NCBI RefSeq assembly: GCF_000429085.1
Contig: NZ_AUBE01000025.1
Span: forward strand, 29,396-93,395
Origin: Streptomyces flavidovirens DSM 40150
Lineage (GTDB): Bacteria > Actinomycetota > Actinomycetes > Streptomycetales > Streptomycetaceae
DNA: 64,000 nt
Direction of reading: 5' to 3'
How positions within the stretch are numbered: the first letter of the stretch is position 1; the number at the start of each line of letters is the position of its first letter. The translations under genes and the position numbers were made by a program. Under the pieces are notes generated by a model, which was not told where the DNA came from, searched no databases, and saw only the letters and a list, made by a program, of their open reading frames with translations. Shown here piece after piece: positions 24,623 to 32,408 of the stretch.

Positions 24623-24793
24623 GCTGTTCTCCTCCGGGGCAGTGTGCGGCGGTTATGCGCGAGGGGCTGTGCGGGTACGCCGGTACGCGGAAGCGGGGCG
24701 GCGTACGACCGCACGGGCGGGGGTGGCCCTGACTTCGACCGACTTCGACTGAGCTTCGGCTGCGCCAGTTCGGTCGGTCGGGGGCCGGGGAAG

Positions 24794-24825
24794 GCGGGTG
24801 CCGGACTGTTCCGGCCAGAACCCGC
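24794..24825 (-). promoter_or_regulatory. attenuator-type hairpin directly after the leader peptide
   Basis: Two nested 6-bp stems, ACCCGC/GCGGGT outside and TCCGGC/GCCGGA inside, are separated by CAGA and a CTGT loop (written on the plus strand). The element starts immediately after the leader stop codon. A second pair, CGACCGAC (24736-24743) with GTCGGTCG (24773-24780), lies downstream. The remaining leader to 24623 contains only the sulfurtransferase ribosome binding site. Confidence 0.55.
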
Positions 24826-24909
24826 TCAGACAGCGCGACAGAGCATGGCGGCGACGCGGCACAGGTCTACTGCCCGCCGCTTCGTGAGGTCCGCCTGTCG
24901 CTGCTGCAT
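24826..24909 (-). CDS. 27-residue cysteine-containing leader peptide of the sulfurtransferase operon
   Basis: An ATG at 24907-24909 opens a 27-codon frame starting MQQRQADLTKRRAVDL and ending in LCRVAAMLCRAV, with two Cys codons (TGC, TGT) in the last third. Streptomyces genomes often carry such leader peptides ahead of sulfur genes, and cysteine-coding leaderless small ORFs act as cysteine attenuators in mycobacteria. A -10 hexamer ends seven bases before the ATG, so the mRNA is probably leaderless. A hairpin (24794-24825) begins with the first base after the stop codon, so ribosome position could control folding. It is too short for ordinary gene calling. Confidence 0.78.
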   Translation of the reverse strand: MQQRQADLTKRRAVDLCRVAAMLCRAV

Positions 24910-24916
24910 GGGACCG

Positions 24917-24946
24917 ATCGTAGGGACGTCACGACCGGCGTGTCAC
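24917..24946 (-). promoter_or_regulatory. promoter of the leader peptide/sulfurtransferase operon
   Basis: Read on the minus strand, GTGACA (24941-24946) and TACGAT (24917-24922) are separated by 18 bases and resemble TTGACA/TATAAT. The -10 lies seven bases before the leader ATG, predicting a leaderless mRNA. Confidence 0.6.
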
Positions 24947-25073
24947 CGGCGTGTCGGATGCTGAGACGCGATCGTCCGCGATGCGGGACGGGATGCCGGT
25001 GACGGACCGTCGTTCCGGTCCCGTGCACGGTCCGGGGCCGCCCGCCGCCTGAGGAGCGGACGCCGCCGTCTCA

Positions 25074-25775
25074 CTATCCGGCGAGGCCTACGTTCGTACC
25101 GGTCACGGAGACCAGGAGCCCGTCCTCGGTCGCCTCCACCTTTTCGAGCTTCAGCCCCTCGGGCAGCCCGCCGATCTGCCGGTCGAAGTCGGTCTTCTCC
25201 CGGATCTTTGCCTCGACACCGGGGATGCCTTCGCCCGGCACTTCGTCCGCCCGCACCCGGATCGTGGTGCCGTCGACCACACTCACGCTCGACAGCACGC
25301 TCCGCTTGACCTTGCCGATGCCGGGGAGTTCGGCGGAGCCGGTGACCTTCACCTTGCCGTTGCCGCCGTAGGACACCGGAAATTCGCTGTCGGAGGCCTT
25401 GGACAGGTCCGCGTACGAGATGCGCGCCGTACCGGTCGCCAGATCCGCCGTCGCGCTGGAGAAGCCGCTGACGCTGCCGGTCACCCGCACGTCGTGCAGC
25501 GCGGCGGTCATCTCACTGATCCGGACCTTGCGGCCCTCCGCGCTCGCCTCGACGCCCGCGACGGAGACGTCGACCTGGTCGAGGTGCTTGGCGGCGACCT
25601 GGGTCAGGAACGGAAAGCCCTTGATCGATACGTCGGCCGCGCCGGTCAGGCCCTGCTGGCTCTGGACGCGCTTCGCGACCTCGGACTCGGCGAAATTGAC
25701 CGCGACGCGGTCCACGATCACAAAAATGCCGCCGAGGACAACGGCGACGACCAGCAATATTCGCAGTGCACGCAT
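25074..25775 (-). CDS. DUF2993 (LmeA-like) envelope protein
   Basis: The 233-residue protein has an N-terminal helix that acts as signal anchor (ALRILLVVAVVLGGIFVIV). The DUF2993 domain follows: FAESEVAKRVQSQQGLTGAADVSIKGFPFLTQVAAKHLDQVDVSV is the family signature, and the remainder is beta-rich. LmeA, the mycobacterial member, is a periplasmic lipid-binding protein needed for lipomannan elongation; other members are assumed to bind lipids in the envelope. It is monocistronic here. The upstream 164-base gap to the leader peptide promoter holds nothing else recognisable. Confidence 0.88.
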   Translation of the reverse strand: MRALRILLVVAVVLGGIFVIVDRVAVNFAESEVAKRVQSQQGLTGAADVSIKGFPFLTQVAAKHLDQVDVSVAGVEASAEGRKVRISEMTAALHDVRVTGSVSGFSSATADLATGTARISYADLSKASDSEFPVSYGGNGKVKVTGSAELPGIGKVKRSVLSSVSVVDGTTIRVRADEVPGEGIPGVEAKIREKTDFDRQIGGLPEGLKLEKVEATEDGLLVSVTGTNVGLAG

Positions 25776-25880
25776 GACTTACAGGTCCCCCACAACTCGT
25801 CGAGCCGGTCCGGCTCCTGCTTCTCGCGCTCGTCCAGGCCCTTTGACGAGCGCGAGCCTACTGCCAGGTAATCACAGGCG

Positions 25881-27200
25881 TCAGGCGACGACCCGGCCGA
25901 TCAGGTAGACGGCGGGTGCGGCGGCGGCCAGCGGCAGCGCCACTCCGGCCGTCATGTGGACGAAGCGGGAGGGGTAGTCGTAGCTGGCGACGCGCAGGCC
26001 GATCAGCGCGCAGACCCCGGCCGCGAGCCCGAGCAGCGCGCCCTGCGCGCCCACGTCCGTCACCGCGCCGGCCGCGATTCCGGCGCCGGCGGCGGCCAGC
26101 AGCGCGACAACGACGGAGACGACACCGGGCAGCGGCAGCGCGCGGGCCGGCACGGCGACGGCGACGGCGATCCCGCCCACGATCACGGCTTCGGAGGCCG
26201 CCGCGAGGTGGCCTGCCGCGATGACGGCGAGGGCGGCAGAGGTGACGGTGGCCGTCAGCCCGTACATCCGCTCGTCTGCGGGGGCCTGGTTGCGCAGCTG
26301 GAGTACGAGCGTGAGCAGCACCCAGACGCCGAGCGTGCCGATGATCGCGGCGGGCGCGTGCGCGGCGTCGACGGCCAGCAGCGCGATGTCGGCGGTGACG
26401 CCGCCGAGGAACGCCAGCGCGATGCCCTGGCGGGCGGGCCACATGCCGTTCAGCCGGAACCAGCCCGCGGCGGTGACCGCCTGGAGCAGCACCAGCGGCA
26501 CGACGAGTGCGTACGGGCCGACGGCCGCGGCGCCGGCGAGCAGCAGCGCGAGCACGGCGGTCAGGGCGGCCGGCTGCATTCCGGGCGCGATGATCGGCGA
26601 CCGGCCCTCGGCGCGGGCGCGCTGGGCGTCGGTGAGGCGCGCGTGGCCCATGGTGGTGGGCGGGCTGTACGGCGCCGTGCCGGTGCCGGTGCCGGTGCCG
26701 GTGCCGGAGTGGGGCGAGGGAGCAGCCGGGGCGGCCGCGTGAGCCGGTTCGTACGCCGCCGAGGCCGCGTAGCCGCCCGTCGCCGGGCCGTACCCCGCCG
26801 GCGGCGCGGGTGCCTGGGCCGACGGGGGCCGGTACGTCTCCGGTGCCGGCTCGTGCGCGGGCGGCGCGGGTTCGTACGCCGCCCTCGGGGACCCGTACCC
26901 GTATCCGCCAGGGCCGCCCGCGTGCGGGTCGTACCCCGCAGGGCCCCCCGCGTGCGGGTCGTACGACGCCTGGGGTTCCTGCGGCATCGGGTACGCGCCG
27001 TTCTGCGGCGAGAGGTACGCCGTGTCGGCGGCGGCCGGGGCGGGGTCCTGCTGCCGGTACGGCTCATGCACGGGCTGGTGCTGGGTGTCCCAGGTCTGCC
27101 CCTCCCAGGTCTGGGTGTAGGGCTCCTGGGCGTGCGGCGCCTGCAGACCGTCGCGCGGGTCGTGTCCGTCGTACGACGGGTAGGGCTGCTGGTTGCTCAT
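25881..27200 (-). CDS. Pro/Tyr/Gly-rich protein with multi-helix membrane domain
   Basis: The 439-residue protein has a cytoplasmic N-terminal half (about 1-205) of low-complexity YEP, PHAGGP and AYEPA repeats with Gln and Tyr. A membrane domain of roughly eight to ten helices follows (for example ALTAVLALLLAGAAAVGPYALVVPLVLLQ). No transporter motif is visible and the family is annotated only as an integral membrane protein. A hexanucleotide array encodes the (GT)n run at about 165-174. ATG at 27200 was chosen; GGAGGA lies rather far (14 bases). It is last in an operon with the MoaD-like and hydrolase genes. Confidence 0.75.
   Translation of the reverse strand: MSNQQPYPSYDGHDPRDGLQAPHAQEPYTQTWEGQTWDTQHQPVHEPYRQQDPAPAAADTAYLSPQNGAYPMPQEPQASYDPHAGGPAGYDPHAGGPGGYGYGSPRAAYEPAPPAHEPAPETYRPPSAQAPAPPAGYGPATGGYAASAAYEPAHAAAPAAPSPHSGTGTGTGTGTAPYSPPTTMGHARLTDAQRARAEGRSPIIAPGMQPAALTAVLALLLAGAAAVGPYALVVPLVLLQAVTAAGWFRLNGMWPARQGIALAFLGGVTADIALLAVDAAHAPAAIIGTLGVWVLLTLVLQLRNQAPADERMYGLTATVTSAALAVIAAGHLAAASEAVIVGGIAVAVAVPARALPLPGVVSVVVALLAAAGAGIAAGAVTDVGAQGALLGLAAGVCALIGLRVASYDYPSRFVHMTAGVALPLAAAAPAVYLIGRVVA
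26677..26706. repeat. (GTGCCG)5 microsatellite inside a coding region
   Basis: Five exact copies of the 6-bp unit GTGCCG encode alternating Gly-Thr residues on the minus strand. The hexamer keeps the frame, so slippage would change only linker length. Confidence 0.85.
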
Positions 27201-27210
27201 GGTGTGGGGG

Positions 27211-27465
27211 TCATCCTCCTGCGAACGGCGGGAGCACCTCGACCGTGCCGCCCTCGGCCAGCCGTACGGTCTCATGACCGCGGGTCCCGACGGGGTCGCC
27301 GTCGATGAGGAACGAACACCGCTGGAGTACGCGCGTCAGCTCCCCGGGGTGGCGCTCGCGCACCGCGTCGAGCGCCTCGGCGAGCGTCCCGGCCGTGTAC
27401 GGCTCCTCTGCGGTGCCGGCTGCGGCCTTGGCCGCGGCCCAGTAGCGGATGGTGCCCACTGCCAT
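27211..27465 (-). CDS. MoaD/ThiS-family sulfur carrier protein
   Basis: The 84-residue ubiquitin-fold protein ends in Gly-Gly (PPFAGG), the site that is adenylated and thiocarboxylated in MoaD/ThiS carriers. Other family features are TIRYWAAAKAAAG at the start, LDAVRERHPGEL, and the typical VEVLPPFAGG end. Whether it serves molybdopterin synthesis, thiamine or another pathway is unclear; no partner E1 or MoaE is adjacent. Start ATG at 27463-27465 has AAGGAG with an 8-base gap; an upstream frame extension is not supported. It is co-oriented between the hydrolase and membrane protein genes. Confidence 0.88.
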   Translation of the reverse strand: MAVGTIRYWAAAKAAAGTAEEPYTAGTLAEALDAVRERHPGELTRVLQRCSFLIDGDPVGTRGHETVRLAEGGTVEVLPPFAGG

Positions 27466-27498
27466 AGCGGCGCTCCTTTCGTCGGCTTCCATGATGAG

Positions 27499-28395
27499 CT
27501 ATGCCGCTGTCAGCCAGACGCCGATGCGGTGGAGGAGTGTCTCCTCGGCCGCGTTCTCGGCGTGGCCCATGCCGGACACGATCCACAGTTCGCTCCGGCC
27601 GGCCGCAGCGGCGAGCATCCGCGGGTGATCCAGGGGGAAGTACGGGTCGCGGTCGCCGTGGACGACCAGCAGCGGCGTCGGGCCGAGTCCGGCCGCCGCC
27701 TCGGCCGGCGAGAGCGGCACCGGGTCCCAGTCCCGGTCGTGGATCCGGGTACGGAGCCCCAGGCGCCCGACGAGCCGTCCAGCGGGCCGGGTGACCACCC
27801 AGTGCAGCCGCCGCATCGGCGCCGTACCCCGGTAGTACCAGCGGGCGGGGGCGCTGACCGCCACGACCGCGTCGGCGTGCGCGTGGGCGTGCGCCTGTCC
27901 CGCCGCGTGCGCTTCCGTGCGCCCCCCGTGCGTGCCCTCGCCGCTGTCGCCGCCGTCCCCGGCCGGGCCCCGGTACAGCGCGGCGTGTCTGACGACCACC
28001 GAGCCGCCCATCGAGAAGCCGACGGTGACCACCCGTTCGTGCCCCAGCGAGCGGGCCCAGCGGACCGCCGCCGCCACGTCGAGGACCTCCCGGTCGCCGA
28101 CCGTGGAGCGGCCGCCCGAGCCGCCGTGACCGCGGAAGGAGAACGTGATGACGGCCGCGTACTGCCTGAACACCCGCGCCGCACGCCGCACCGCGGGGCG
28201 GTCGACCGAGCCGGTGAAGCCGTGCGCCACGACGATCGCCAGGGAGTCGTCACCGCCGTCCCCGCCGCCTTGCGACGGCTCGTACAGCGCCTCGATCCGG
28301 ACCCCGTCGTCCGCACGCAAAACTGTGCGCCGGGAGCCGTGAGTGACCGAGGGAACACGCGATCTTCGGACTTGCCCCTCCGCTTCGGAACTCAT
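27499..28395 (-). CDS. alpha/beta hydrolase
   Basis: The 298-residue enzyme has the alpha/beta-hydrolase signature: HGFTGSVDRP near the oxyanion hole, the nucleophile elbow GFSMGGSVV (Ser), Asp in VVHGDRDPYFP and His in GMGHAENAAEE. A His/Ala/Gly-rich insert (EAHAAGQAHAHAHADAVV) before strand seven is unusual and probably a surface loop. Substrate unknown. ATG at 28393-28395 was chosen over a longer frame that overlaps the glnR promoter. It is divergent from glnR and first in the operon with the MoaD-like carrier. Confidence 0.88.
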   Translation of the reverse strand: MSSEAEGQVRRSRVPSVTHGSRRTVLRADDGVRIEALYEPSQGGGDGGDDSLAIVVAHGFTGSVDRPAVRRAARVFRQYAAVITFSFRGHGGSGGRSTVGDREVLDVAAAVRWARSLGHERVVTVGFSMGGSVVVRHAALYRGPAGDGGDSGEGTHGGRTEAHAAGQAHAHAHADAVVAVSAPARWYYRGTAPMRRLHWVVTRPAGRLVGRLGLRTRIHDRDWDPVPLSPAEAAAGLGPTPLLVVHGDRDPYFPLDHPRMLAAAAGRSELWIVSGMGHAENAAEETLLHRIGVWLTAA

Positions 28396-28417
28396 GTGAG
28401 CTATTCTGCTGGGCATA

Positions 28418-28445
28418 GGACCTGGGCAACGTTGCCTCCGGGTCC
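28418..28445 (+). promoter_or_regulatory. hairpin followed by a T-run in the glnR upstream region
   Basis: GGACC (28418-28422) pairs with GGTCC (28441-28445), enclosing the palindrome GGCAACGTTGCC. TTTTGTGTTTT follows on the plus strand, which is the side of glnR. It looks like an intrinsic terminator in the glnR leader, or an operator pair between two divergent genes. Confidence 0.45.
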
Positions 28446-28615
28446 TTTTGTGTTTTCTGACCGTTGTTACGGACAGATGACGCGGCGCGGTCCCAGGGCG
28501 CGGGACCAAGCCGTACGAAGCAGTGCCGCATACGTCCTCGCAGGGACCGAGGAGGAACCGACGTAATGGGCGAGCGAACCGTGCATGACTGTCCGATCCA
28601 GGCAGGTGGCGGACG

Positions 28616-29425
28616 ATGAGTTCTCTGCTGCTCCTGACCAATGCCCTTCAGCCGTCGACGGAGGTGCTTCCCGCCCTCGGCCTGCTGCTGCACAGTGTGC
28701 GGGTGGCCCCCGCCGAGGGCCCGGCCCTTGTCGACACACCGGGTGCCGACGTCATCCTGGTCGACGGCCGCCGTGACCTGCCGCAGGTCAGGTCGCTGTG
28801 CCAGTTGCTGCGGTCCACCGGGCCCGGCTGTCCGCTGATCCTCGTCGTCACGGAGGGCGGTCTCGCGGCCGTCACCGCCGACTGGGGCATCGACGACGTA
28901 CTGCTCGACACGGCGGGTCCGGCCGAGGTCGAGGCGCGGCTGCGGCTGGCGACCGGCCGCCAGCAGATCACCTCGGACGACAGCCCGATGGAGATCCGCA
29001 ACGGTGACCTGTCGGTCGACGAGGCGACGTACAGCGCGAAGCTCAAGGGGCGGGTCCTGGACCTGACCTTCAAGGAGTTCGAGCTGCTGAAGTACCTGGC
29101 GCAGCACCCCGGCCGGGTCTTCACACGGGCCCAGCTCCTCCAGGAGGTGTGGGGCTACGACTACTTCGGCGGTACGCGCACGGTCGACGTGCACGTGCGG
29201 CGGCTGCGCGCGAAGCTCGGCCCGGAGCACGAGTCGCTGATCGGGACCGTACGCAATGTGGGCTACCGCTTCGTGACGCCCGAGAAGGTCGAGCGGGCGG
29301 CGGCCGAGGAGGCCAGGGCCAAGGCCGCGCGGAAGGCGACCCCTGCGGCCGTCACCCATATGGCGGGCACGGACCCGGACACGGCCGCCCGGGAGGAAGC
29401 TGCCGTACGGCCTGCCCAGCGGTAG
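28616..29425 (+). CDS. glnR: GlnR, orphan OmpR-type regulator of nitrogen metabolism
   Basis: GlnR activates glnA, amtB, nirB and other nitrogen genes and represses some under nitrogen limitation. The 269-residue protein matches S. coelicolor GlnR as I recall it: MSSLLLLTNALQPSTEVLP, an atypical receiver in which Asp50 (VILVDGRRD) is present but the surrounding acidic pocket is missing, and a winged-helix domain (LDLTFKEFELLKYLAQHPG, TVDVHVRRLRAKLGPEHE). There is no partner kinase. The C-terminal 40 residues after VTPEK are variable, Ala-rich and charged. AGGTGGCGG precedes the ATG. It is followed by a LacI regulator with its own likely leaderless start. Confidence 0.96.
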   Translation: MSSLLLLTNALQPSTEVLPALGLLLHSVRVAPAEGPALVDTPGADVILVDGRRDLPQVRSLCQLLRSTGPGCPLILVVTEGGLAAVTADWGIDDVLLDTAGPAEVEARLRLATGRQQITSDDSPMEIRNGDLSVDEATYSAKLKGRVLDLTFKEFELLKYLAQHPGRVFTRAQLLQEVWGYDYFGGTRTVDVHVRRLRAKLGPEHESLIGTVRNVGYRFVTPEKVERAAAEEARAKAARKATPAAVTHMAGTDPDTAAREEAAVRPAQR

Positions 29426-29436
29426 GTCACCACGCG

Positions 29437-29442
29437 TAGACT
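29437..29442 (+). promoter_or_regulatory. -10 element of a leaderless promoter for the LacI gene
   Basis: TAGACT is followed by seven bases and the GTG start, with no Shine-Dalgarno sequence between. It lies 12 bases after the glnR stop, so the LacI gene may have its own start site. Confidence 0.4.
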
Positions 29443-29449
29443 GCCGCGC

Positions 29450-30478
29450 GTGGCCAAGGTGACGCGGGACGATGTGGCGCGACTGGCGGGGACTTCGACC
29501 GCGGTCGTGAGTTACGTCATCAACAACGGACCCCGGCCGGTCGCCCCGGCCACGCGCAAGCGTGTCCTCGCCGCGATCAAGGAGCTCGGCTACCGGCCGG
29601 ACCGGGTCGCGCAGGCCATGGCGTCCCGCCGCACCGACCTCATAGGCATGATCGTCCCCGATGCGCGGCAGCCCTTCTTCGCCGAGATGGCGCACGCGGT
29701 CGAACAGGCCGCCGCCGACCGCGGAAAGATGGTCCTCGTCGGCAACTCCGACTACCGCGACGAGCGCGAGGTCCACTATCTGCGGGCCTTTCTCGGCATG
29801 CGGGTCTCCGGTCTGATCCTGGTCAGCCAGGGCCCGAGCGAGTGGGCGGCCTCCGAGATCGACGCGTGGGACGCCCGCGTGGTGCTGCTGCACGAGCGGC
29901 CCGAGACGATCGACGACGTGGCGGTCGTCACGGACAACATCGGCGGCGCGCAGCTCGCGACCCGCCACCTCCTGGAGCACGGTCATCCGTACGTCGCCTG
30001 TCTGGGCGGCATGGAGTCGACCCCGCTGGTCGGTGACCCGGTGGCCGACCACGTCGTGGGCTGGCGCCGGGCGATGCGGGAGTCGGGGCGGTCGACCGAG
30101 GGCCGGCTCTTCCACGCTCCGTACAACCGGTACGACGCCTACAAGGTGGCCCTGGGGCTGCTGGCGGGACCGGACCGGCCGCCCGCGATCTTCTGCTCGA
30201 CGGACGACCAGGCGATCGGCGTGCTGCGGGCCGCGCGCGAGCTGCGTATCGACGTACCGGGCGAGCTGGCGGTGGCGGCGTTCGACGACGTGAAGGAAGC
30301 GGCGCTCACCGATCCGCCGCTGACGACGGTGTACTCCGACCGGCCGGCGATGGCGCGGGCGGCGGTGGACCTGGTGCTGGACGACTCGCTGCGGGTGGCG
30401 GGGTCGCGGCGCGAGCGGCTCAAGCAGTTCCCGTCGGCGCTGGTGGTACGCCGCTCCTGCGGCTGCCCGGCGACGTAA
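29450..30478 (+). CDS. LacI-family transcriptional regulator
   Basis: The 342-residue regulator has an N-terminal LacI helix-turn-helix (TRDDVARLAGTSTAVVSYVINNGPRPV, about 5-31), the hinge helix RVAQAMASRRTD and a periplasmic-binding-protein-like effector domain (IGMIVPDARQPFFAEMAHAVE, VAAFDDVKEAALTDPPLTTV). The effector is probably a sugar, but no sugar operon is near, so the target is unknown. The GTG start fits the conserved MAKVTRDDVARLAG. It ends with a Cys-x-Cys (RRSCGCPAT) seen in this subgroup. Confidence 0.92.
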   Translation: MAKVTRDDVARLAGTSTAVVSYVINNGPRPVAPATRKRVLAAIKELGYRPDRVAQAMASRRTDLIGMIVPDARQPFFAEMAHAVEQAAADRGKMVLVGNSDYRDEREVHYLRAFLGMRVSGLILVSQGPSEWAASEIDAWDARVVLLHERPETIDDVAVVTDNIGGAQLATRHLLEHGHPYVACLGGMESTPLVGDPVADHVVGWRRAMRESGRSTEGRLFHAPYNRYDAYKVALGLLAGPDRPPAIFCSTDDQAIGVLRAARELRIDVPGELAVAAFDDVKEAALTDPPLTTVYSDRPAMARAAVDLVLDDSLRVAGSRRERLKQFPSALVVRRSCGCPAT

Positions 30479-30537
30479 GAAGCAGCGCGCGCGACGCCCC
30501 TTCGCCTTTATATGGGGCATACACGGTTCTGTCGGGC

Positions 30538-30565
30538 TTCTCAGCGGCTCCTCAGACGGTTCTCA
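30538..30565 (+). promoter_or_regulatory. triple 11-bp direct repeat in the HtrA-type protease promoter
   Basis: TTCTCA (30538), TCCTCA (30549) and TTCTCA (30560) recur at an exact 11-bp period, the spacing used by OmpR/PhoB-type regulators. A weak -10 (CATAAC) follows, 20 bases before the ATG. The OmpR-type regulator encoded downstream is the natural candidate to bind here. Confidence 0.6.
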
Positions 30566-30589
30566 TAACCGCTGGCCAAGCTCGGGGAC

Positions 30590-31606
30590 ATGACCGAGAG
30601 CCCCCGCCGCAGCGGCGAGTACCCCGAGCCCGAGCAGCAGCCCTACGCCTTCCCGTACGGCGGTGGCGGCGCGTATCCGCCGCCGCCCGCGTACGCGCCG
30701 CCGCCCCCGGCGGCGCACCGGCGGGCCCGCCGGCCGGTCGCCCTCATCGCCGCGGTCGCCATCGTCGCGGCCGCGATCGGCGGCGGGACGGCGGCCTTCG
30801 CGGAGCGCCTGGCCGGCGCGGACTCAGCCGCCGGCGGCAGCGGCGTCACCGGTACGAACGTCTCGCAGAGCAGCAAGGGCACCGTCTCCGGAGTCGCGCA
30901 GGCCGTGAGCCCGAGCATCGTGGAGATCAACGCGACGTCGGCCTCCGGCGACTCCACCGGCTCCGGCGTGATCATCACCGCCGACGGCGAGATCATCACG
31001 AACAACCACGTCGTCTCGGGGGCCTCCTCCGTCAAGGTCGGGCTGAGCGACGGAAAGACGTACACCGCCGATGTCGTCGGCACCGACCCCGACAAGGACC
31101 TCGCCCTCATCAAGCTCCGGGGGGCGAGCGGCCTGAAGGCGGCGATGCTCGGGAACTCCGACGACGTGAAGGTCGGCGACGAGGTCGTGGCGATCGGCTC
31201 GCCCGAGGGGCTCACCGGGACCGTGACCAGCGGCATCGTCTCCGCGCTCGACCGGGACGTGACCGTGTCGAAGGACGAGAACCCGGGCCAGGACCAGCAG
31301 GACCAGCAGGGCCAGGGCGGCAGCGGCCAGTGGCCGTTCGAGTTCGGCGGCCGGCAGTTCAACGGCGACACCGGATCGTCGAAGACGACGTACAAGGCGA
31401 TCCAGACCGACGCCTCGCTCAACCCCGGCAACTCCGGCGGCGCCCTCATCAACATGAACGGCGAGATCATCGGCATCAACTCCGCGATGTACGCGCCGAG
31501 TGGAGCGAGCGGTTCCACGGCGGGCAGTGTCGGTCTCGGTTTCGCCATCCCCATCGACACGGTCAAGGCCGGCCTGGAGCAGCTCCGCGCCGGGGGCGAC
31601 GGCTGA
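30590..31606 (+). CDS. membrane-anchored HtrA/trypsin-like serine protease without PDZ domain
   Basis: The 338-residue protein has a Pro/Tyr-rich cytoplasmic N-terminus, one transmembrane helix (about 49-70) and an extracytoplasmic trypsin-like domain. The catalytic triad is visible: His140 in TNNHVVSG, Asp170 in DPDKDLALIK and Ser282 in NPGNSGGAL. A Gln/Gly/Asp-rich linker (230-248) interrupts the fold between strands. The chain ends right after the protease domain, so the PDZ domain of classic DegP/HtrA is absent. Such proteases degrade misfolded exported proteins. A two-component system lies 82 bases downstream on the same strand. Confidence 0.9.
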   Translation: MTESPRRSGEYPEPEQQPYAFPYGGGGAYPPPPAYAPPPPAAHRRARRPVALIAAVAIVAAAIGGGTAAFAERLAGADSAAGGSGVTGTNVSQSSKGTVSGVAQAVSPSIVEINATSASGDSTGSGVIITADGEIITNNHVVSGASSVKVGLSDGKTYTADVVGTDPDKDLALIKLRGASGLKAAMLGNSDDVKVGDEVVAIGSPEGLTGTVTSGIVSALDRDVTVSKDENPGQDQQDQQGQGGSGQWPFEFGGRQFNGDTGSSKTTYKAIQTDASLNPGNSGGALINMNGEIIGINSAMYAPSGASGSTAGSVGLGFAIPIDTVKAGLEQLRAGGDG

Positions 31607-31688
31607 CATCCGTACCGTGCGAGGCTGAGAGCAGCCGACCAGCAGCCCCGACCACTCGCATCTCCCGAAGGCAGGCCGAGGAAGCCCG

Positions 31689-32408
31689 ATGAACACCCCC
31701 GCCGAGCGCATCCTGATCGTCGACGACGAGCCCGCCGTGCGCGAGGCTCTTCAGCGCAGTCTCGCCTTCGAGGGGTACGGGACGGAGGTCGCCGTCGACG
31801 GCATCGACGCGCTCGCGAAGGCGGCGTCGTACGACCCCGACCTGATCATCCTCGACATCCAGATGCCCCGCATGGACGGCCTGACGGCGGCCCGCCGCAT
31901 CCGCTCGTCCGGCGACAAGCTGCCCATCCTGATGCTCACCGCCCGCGACACGGTCGGTGACCGTGTGACCGGGCTGGACGCGGGCGCCGACGACTACCTG
32001 GTGAAACCGTTCGAACTGGACGAGCTGTTCGCCCGCATCAGGGCGCTGCTGCGGCGCAGTTCGTACGCCGCCGGGGGGCCGGCCGGCGAGGAGGCGCCGG
32101 GCCACGTCCTGTCCTTCGCGGACCTGCGGATGGACCTGGCGACGCGCGAGGTGACGCGGGGCGGAAGGCCAGTGGAGCTGACCCGCACGGAGTTCACCCT
32201 CCTTGAGATGTTCCTCGCGCACCCGCGCCAGGTGCTGACGCGCGAGCAGATCCTGAAGGCGGTCTGGGGCTTCGACTTCGAGCCGAGCTCGAACTCCCTC
32301 GACGTGTACGTCATGTACCTGCGCCGCAAGACGGAGGCGGGCGGCGAGCCGCGCCTGGTGCACACGGTGCGGGGTGTGGGGTACGCGCTGCGGGGCGGTG
32401 AGGCGTGA
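31689..32408 (+). CDS. OmpR-family response regulator (MprA-like)
   Basis: The 239-residue regulator has a receiver domain with phospho-acceptor Asp56 (LIILDIQMPRMDG), Lys in DYLVKPFE and Thr in MLTARD, followed by a winged-helix domain (LTRTEFTLLEMFLAHP, NSLDVYVMYLRRKTE). It is close to mycobacterial MprA. Its stop overlaps the GTG of the kinase gene (GTGA), so the pair is translationally coupled. It probably regulates the adjacent protease gene, whose promoter has three 11-bp repeats. Confidence 0.93.
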   Translation: MNTPAERILIVDDEPAVREALQRSLAFEGYGTEVAVDGIDALAKAASYDPDLIILDIQMPRMDGLTAARRIRSSGDKLPILMLTARDTVGDRVTGLDAGADDYLVKPFELDELFARIRALLRRSSYAAGGPAGEEAPGHVLSFADLRMDLATREVTRGGRPVELTRTEFTLLEMFLAHPRQVLTREQILKAVWGFDFEPSSNSLDVYVMYLRRKTEAGGEPRLVHTVRGVGYALRGGEA

